DNA of 20,599 bases from a bacterium (GTDB lineage Bacteria > KSB1 > UBA2214), in NCBI GenBank assembly GCA_029560815.1, contig JAKQKF010000390.1, forward strand, positions 1 to 20,599. The letters are read 5' to 3'. Position numbers and translations under genes: made by a program. The notes beneath the pieces are model-generated. The model was not told where the DNA came from, ran no database searches, and worked only from the letters and a program-made list of their open reading frames with translations. Below, one piece after another: positions 16,707 to 20,599 of the stretch. Positions within the stretch are counted from its first letter, which is position 1. Each line of letters starts with the position of its first letter.

Positions 16707-16708
16707 GA

Positions 16709-16737
16709 AAATTAGGAAAAAAAACCCAAATCAGCAA
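16709..16737 (-). promoter_or_regulatory. Candidate nadE promoter (TTGCTG-N17-TAATTT)
   Basis: On the minus strand TTGCTG (16737-16732) is followed after 17 nt by TAATTT (16714-16709) and then TC. The downstream box fits the Bacteroidota pattern TAnnTTT but is poor for classical sigma70. It would give a nadE leader of about 110 nt. It is weaker than the other three candidates. Confidence 0.35.
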
Positions 16738-16764
16738 CCCTCTTTATTGACGACAGGCAGACTC

Positions 16765-17772
16765 ATGAAACGTTATCTCGTCACCGGCGGCGCCGGCTTT
16801 ATCGGCAGCAACTTCATTCATTACCTCCTCGCCAAATACGGCAGCGAGGTGGAGATCGTCAACGTCGACAAATTGACCTATGCGGGCAATCTCGACAATC
16901 TCAAGGATATCGCCGCTGCCCCCAACTACCGCTTCGTTCACGGCGATATCTGTGACGCCAGACTGATGGACGAACTCATTCCCCCGGTTGATATCGTGGT
17001 CAATTTCGCCGCCGAGAGCCACGTCGACCGCTCGATCGGCGCCCCCGACGACTTTATCAAGACCGACATCTACGGTGCTTTCGTCCTGCTCGAGGCCGCC
17101 CGCAAATATGGCGTGAAAAAATTCATCCAGATCAGCACCGATGAGGTCTACGGCAGCATCCTCGACGGCTCATTCAGGGAGTCCGACCGCCTCGAACCCT
17201 CGAGCCCCTACTCAGCCTCCAAAGCGGGCGCCGACCGCCTCGCCTTTTCCTATTTCGTCACCTACGGCCTGCCGGTGATCATCACCCGCTGCTCCAACAA
17301 CTACGGCCCCTGCCAGTTCCCGGAAAAACTGATCCCCCTCTTCGTCACCAATGCCCTCGAGGACAAGAGTCTGCCCATCTACGGCGACGGCAAGAACGTC
17401 CGTGACTGGATCTATGTGATGGACCACTGCGACGCCATCGATTTCCTCATCAGCCACGGCGACGACGGCCAGGTCTACAATATCGGCTCCGGTAACGAAC
17501 GCACCAATCTCGACATCACCGGCATCATCCTGCGCGAGCTGGGCAAGCCCGAAAGTCTGATGACCTGGGTCGCCGACCGCCTCGGCCACGACCGCCGCTA
17601 CTCGGTCGACACCGCCAAAATCCGTGCTCTGGGCTGGCAGCCCGGGCACTCTTTCGAGGAGGCGATGGCTGCGACTATCCGGTGGTACAAGGAGAACCAG
17701 TGGTGGTGGGGAAAGCTCAAGACCGGAGAGTATCTCGAGTACTACAAACAAAATTACAAACGCGATCTCTAA
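16765..17772 (+). CDS. rmlB: dTDP-glucose 4,6-dehydratase
   Basis: Cytoplasmic NAD-dependent enzyme of 335 aa that turns dTDP-glucose into dTDP-4-keto-6-deoxyglucose, the precursor of rhamnose and other deoxysugars of surface glycans. It is an extended short-chain dehydrogenase: nucleotide loop GGAGFIGSN (8-16), VDKLTYAGNLDNL (34-46), AAESHVDRSI (82-91), catalytic Thr-Asp-Glu in STDEVYG (T125, D126, E127) and YSASK (Y149, K153), then RCSNNYGP and GDGKNVRDWIYV. The ATG at 16765 has an AGGC site; the frame is open far upstream but antisense to nadE. wecB starts 19 nt after it. rmlA, rmlC and rmlD are not in the window, so the final sugar cannot be assigned. Confidence 0.96.
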   Translation: MKRYLVTGGAGFIGSNFIHYLLAKYGSEVEIVNVDKLTYAGNLDNLKDIAAAPNYRFVHGDICDARLMDELIPPVDIVVNFAAESHVDRSIGAPDDFIKTDIYGAFVLLEAARKYGVKKFIQISTDEVYGSILDGSFRESDRLEPSSPYSASKAGADRLAFSYFVTYGLPVIITRCSNNYGPCQFPEKLIPLFVTNALEDKSLPIYGDGKNVRDWIYVMDHCDAIDFLISHGDDGQVYNIGSGNERTNLDITGIILRELGKPESLMTWVADRLGHDRRYSVDTAKIRALGWQPGHSFEEAMAATIRWYKENQWWWGKLKTGEYLEYYKQNYKRDL

Positions 17773-17791
17773 GCCGAGGCCCGATCCTCTC

Positions 17792-18880
17792 ATGCGCACC
17801 ATCCTGAACGTCGTCGGGGCCAGGCCCAATTTCATGAAAATTGCCCCCATCCACCGCCGTATGCTCGAACACGGCGGTGTACATCCCATTCTGGTCCACA
17901 CCGGACAGCATTACGACCAGAAGATGTCGCACGCCTTTTTCACCGAACTCGGCATGCCCGAACCCGACCAGTTCCTCGGTGTCGGCTCCGGCACCCACGC
18001 GGAGCAGACCGGTGCGGTCATGATCGCCATCGAGAAACTCCTGCTCGAGCTCAAGCCCGATCTGGTCGTGGTGGTCGGCGACGTCAACTCCACCCTGGCC
18101 GCTGCTCTGGCCGCGGCCAAGCTGCACGTCCCCATCGCCCACGTCGAGGCCGGCCTGCGCAGCATGGATCGCGCCATGCCCGAGGAGATCAACCGCATCC
18201 TCACCGACGCCCTGGCGGAGTGGCTCTTCATCACCGAGCAGAGCGGCTGGGACCACCTGCGCGCCGAAGGGGTGCCGGCGCACAGGATGCACTTTGTCGG
18301 CAACGTCATGATCGACTCGCTGCGGGAACACCTCGACAAGGCCCGCGCCTGCCCGGTCATGGAAGAGCTCAAACTCGCGCCGAAAAAGTTCGCCCTGGTC
18401 ACCCTGCACCGGCCTTCCAACGTCGACAATCCCCTGCTCCTCGATACCATCCTCGCCGCCATCGAGGAGCTGCAGCAGGAGCTGACCATCGTCTTCCCGG
18501 TCCACCCGCGCACCGGCAAAATGATCGAACAGTTCGGCTACACTCCGCGCCTGACCGCGATGAAAAACCTGATCCGGGTCGAGCCCCTCGGCTACCTCTC
18601 CTTCCTGCGCCTGATGAGCGAGGCGGCCTATCTGCTCACCGACTCGGGCGGCATCCAGGAGGAGACCACCTGGCTCAACGTGCCCTGCCTCACCCTGAGA
18701 GAAAGCACCGAACGGCCGGTCACGGTGACGCTGGGCAGCAACCGCCTGGTCCCCCTCGAGACCGGCGCCATTATTGAACACGCCACGATGGCCCGCTCCG
18801 GGAAACTGGTGCGCAAACGCATCCCGCCGCTCTGGGACGGGCGCGCCAGCGAACGCATCGTCAACATCCTGGCTTCCTGA
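17792..18880 (+). CDS. wecB: UDP-N-acetylglucosamine 2-epimerase (non-hydrolysing)
   Basis: Cytoplasmic enzyme of 362 aa that interconverts UDP-GlcNAc and UDP-ManNAc, a donor for capsule, O-antigen or related polymers. Landmarks are GARPNFMK with the family Arg and Lys (9-16), HTGQHYD (36-42), GDVNST (96-101), HVEAGLRS (117-124), PEEINR (130-135), TLHRPSNVD (about 209-217) and TDSGGIQEE. Length matches the family. The start ATG at 17792 is weakly served by a distant GAGG, so translation may be coupled to rmlB, whose stop is 19 nt upstream. The export gene follows after 14 nt. The usual partner WecC (UDP-ManNAc dehydrogenase) is not seen here but could lie beyond the window. Confidence 0.95.
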   Translation: MRTILNVVGARPNFMKIAPIHRRMLEHGGVHPILVHTGQHYDQKMSHAFFTELGMPEPDQFLGVGSGTHAEQTGAVMIAIEKLLLELKPDLVVVVGDVNSTLAAALAAAKLHVPIAHVEAGLRSMDRAMPEEINRILTDALAEWLFITEQSGWDHLRAEGVPAHRMHFVGNVMIDSLREHLDKARACPVMEELKLAPKKFALVTLHRPSNVDNPLLLDTILAAIEELQQELTIVFPVHPRTGKMIEQFGYTPRLTAMKNLIRVEPLGYLSFLRLMSEAAYLLTDSGGIQEETTWLNVPCLTLRESTERPVTVTLGSNRLVPLETGAIIEHATMARSGKLVRKRIPPLWDGRASERIVNILAS

Positions 18881-18894
18881 TAGGTGGAAAAGAT

Positions 18895-20599
18895 ATGAAA
18901 AAATGGCTGATTTGCATCCTCCTGGCCCTGACCCAGAGCACCCTGGCCCAGGATCCTCTGCAGAGCATGATGGAGAAAAACCTCCGCGACCGCATGAGCG
19001 AGCGCTCAACCCAGGCTCCGTCGCTGCTGACGGCGATGGCACTCGAAAAGGAGGTCGATCCGGATGAATATTATGTCGGACCCGGCGACCAGTTCCTCAT
19101 TCAGATCGGGGGCGCCGGCAGCGATAACATCGAGACGACCGTCAGCCCGGAAGGAGAACTGATCATCACCGCCGTCGGGGCCATCCCCGTCGCCAACAAA
19201 ACCCTGACCGAGGCGAAAAGGATCACCCAGGAGTATCTCTCCGTCAAGTATGTGAGCAAGACCATCGGCATCCATCTGGTCAAGCCGCGCCTGTTCAAGG
19301 TCTCGGTCACCGGCGCCATCCTCGAGCCCGGATCCGTCGAGGTCACAGCGATGAGCCGCGCCGCGGAGGCGATCGATCTGGCCGGGGGATTGAAGCAGCG
19401 GATGACGGTGGAGACCCTGATGCAGCAGGTCACCATCAAGTCGCCGGTCAAGGAGGAGACCTCCCTGCAGACCACCAAACCCAATCCCCAGGTCAAGTAT
19501 GAATCCTACGCCGGCTCGCAGCGCAATATCCTCATCAAACGGCGCACAGGTGAATCCGTGCCCGTCGATCTGCAGAAATTCAACCTCACCGGCGATCTCA
19601 AGGCCAATCCCTTTCTGCGCGACGGCGATGTGATCATCGTCCCCACCGAAGAGACCTCCGCCGGCCGCGTCTATATCGCCGGCGCCCTGAAAAATCCCGA
19701 CATTTTCGAATTCGCCCCCGGCGACTGCGTCGGCGATCTGATCACCATGGCCCACGGCTTCACCACCGATGCCGACTCGAGCAAGATCGAGCTGGTCCGC
19801 TTCAAGGGTACCGGCTCCAATACAACCAGGGAGCTCCTCCACCTGCCGGCTGATAATCCGCAGGCGCGCGAGCGGAGCATGCGTTTTCCCCTGCAGCCCG
19901 ACGACCGCCTCTTCGTCCGCTTCCAGTACAAATTTCATGAGACGCGCAATATAGAGATCGAAGGCGAGGTGCTTTACCCGGGTTTTTATGCACTGGAGGA
20001 GGGCGAGATCCGTTTGAGCGAGATGATCGAGCGCGCCGGAGGCTTTTCCAGTGAGGCATCCCTCAAGAATGCCTACATTCAACGCCGCGCCCAGGAGGAT
20101 GTGCTCGATCCCGAATTCGAACGGCTGAAGAAAATGTCCGTGCTGGAGATGACCGAGAGCGAACGCGACTATTTCAAAATCAAATCGCGCGAACGTACCG
20201 GCGGCATGGGCGTTGATTTCGTCGCCCTCTTCGAAAAAGGGGACAAATCGCAGGATGTCATCCTCCGCGACCATGACCTCATCCATATCCCGGCCCAGGA
20301 GATGACAGTCAAGGTGACCGGCCAGGTGCTCAACCCCGGACTCTACCCCTACAAGCCCAACATGAACGTCAAACACTACCTCACCGAAGCGGGTGGCTTT
20401 AACTGGAACGCCCGTAAAAGCCGGGTCCGCCTCATCCGCAGCCAGACCGGAGAGTGGGCCAAACCGGACGATGACACCGCTGTCGAGATCGGAGACACCA
20501 TCTTCATCCCGGAGAAACCGGAAAGGGATTATTGGCAGCTCTCCCGGGATCTCATCGCCGTCGCCGCCCAGCTGGCGACGATCTTTCTGGTGATCTATA
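18895..20599 (+). CDS. Wza-type polysaccharide export protein with SLBB repeats (3' end cut by window)
   Basis: Exported protein, at least 568 aa and still open at the window edge. It probably forms the periplasm-to-outer-membrane channel for the polysaccharide made by this operon. A signal peptide (1-18) ends STLA|QDPL, putting Gln first in the mature chain. The polysaccharide-export domain begins YYVGPGDQFLIQIGG (59-73). Beta-grasp SLBB repeats follow, each with a 'G-x-[VIL]-xxPG'-like start: VTGAILEPG (138-146), IAGALKNPD (about 261-269), IEGEVLYPG (about 355-363) and VTGQVLNPG (about 474-482). Two repeats carry the ERAGGF/TEAGGF signature. The visible end is a hydrophobic helix (about 550-568), common near the C-terminus in such proteins. 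The ATG at 18895 has an AGGTGG site. At 3-4 SLBB units it is larger than enterobacterial Wza. Confidence 0.92.
   Translation, partial: MKKWLICILLALTQSTLAQDPLQSMMEKNLRDRMSERSTQAPSLLTAMALEKEVDPDEYYVGPGDQFLIQIGGAGSDNIETTVSPEGELIITAVGAIPVANKTLTEAKRITQEYLSVKYVSKTIGIHLVKPRLFKVSVTGAILEPGSVEVTAMSRAAEAIDLAGGLKQRMTVETLMQQVTIKSPVKEETSLQTTKPNPQVKYESYAGSQRNILIKRRTGESVPVDLQKFNLTGDLKANPFLRDGDVIIVPTEETSAGRVYIAGALKNPDIFEFAPGDCVGDLITMAHGFTTDADSSKIELVRFKGTGSNTTRELLHLPADNPQARERSMRFPLQPDDRLFVRFQYKFHETRNIEIEGEVLYPGFYALEEGEIRLSEMIERAGGFSSEASLKNAYIQRRAQEDVLDPEFERLKKMSVLEMTESERDYFKIKSRERTGGMGVDFVALFEKGDKSQDVILRDHDLIHIPAQEMTVKVTGQVLNPGLYPYKPNMNVKHYLTEAGGFNWNARKSRVRLIRSQTGEWAKPDDDTAVEIGDTIFIPEKPERDYWQLSRDLIAVAAQLATIFLVIY

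Noticed and set aside
17717..20376. Long minus-strand frames opposite wecB and the SLBB gene
   Set aside because: Both give Asp/Gly/His-rich sequence with no domain, while the plus-strand genes show full family motifs.

Overview
The window (20.6 kb, GC-rich, densely coded) looks like a chromosomal segment of a diderm bacterium of the Fibrobacteres-Chlorobi-Bacteroidetes (FCB) superphylum or a related candidate phylum. The main reason is a complete SprA, the giant outer-membrane translocon of the type IX secretion system (T9SS). LptF/LptG (LPS export) and a Wza-type SLBB polysaccharide-export protein confirm an outer membrane. High GC content and clear Shine-Dalgarno sequences at most starts are unlike typical Bacteroidota, so a lineage such as KSB1 or Calditrichota is plausible, but this is inference. 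No mobile elements, CRISPR arrays or rRNA genes were seen.

Left block (65-8474, minus strand): a likely transcription unit sprA -> type II glutaminyl cyclase (M28 family) -> prmA. It runs from a candidate promoter at 8446-8474 to an intrinsic terminator at 65-97. Divergent to it, lptF-lptG (8627-11130, plus) encode the inner-membrane permease of the LPS export machine.

Middle block (11170-13860): a minus-strand operon of nitroreductase -> mutY -> a stand-alone DprA-like protein. It is followed by a tRNA-Lys(CTT) gene with its own promoter and a perfect terminator, then a family 2 glycosyltransferase that begins 25 nt after that terminator. nadE (minus) meets the glycosyltransferase tail to tail with overlapping stop codons.

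Right block (16678-20599, plus): the start of a surface-polysaccharide operon, rmlB -> wecB -> SLBB export protein. It makes dTDP-4-keto-6-deoxyglucose and UDP-ManNAc and then exports polymer. It runs off the window.

The most interesting points are: (1) SprA next to a glutaminyl cyclase, with the cyclase and the SLBB protein both predicted to be cut by signal peptidase I just before a Gln. That is the substrate pattern of the Bacteroidota 'Q-rule' (N-terminal pyroglutamate on exported proteins). (2) A recurrent promoter, TTGA-N19-TACATT, upstream of sprA, the tRNA and rmlB, which sits between the sigma70 and Bacteroidota consensus forms. (3) Face-to-face promoters between nadE and rmlB. (4) A MutY that keeps an intact Nudix box. 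(5) A glycosyltransferase with no visible promoter behind a tRNA terminator.
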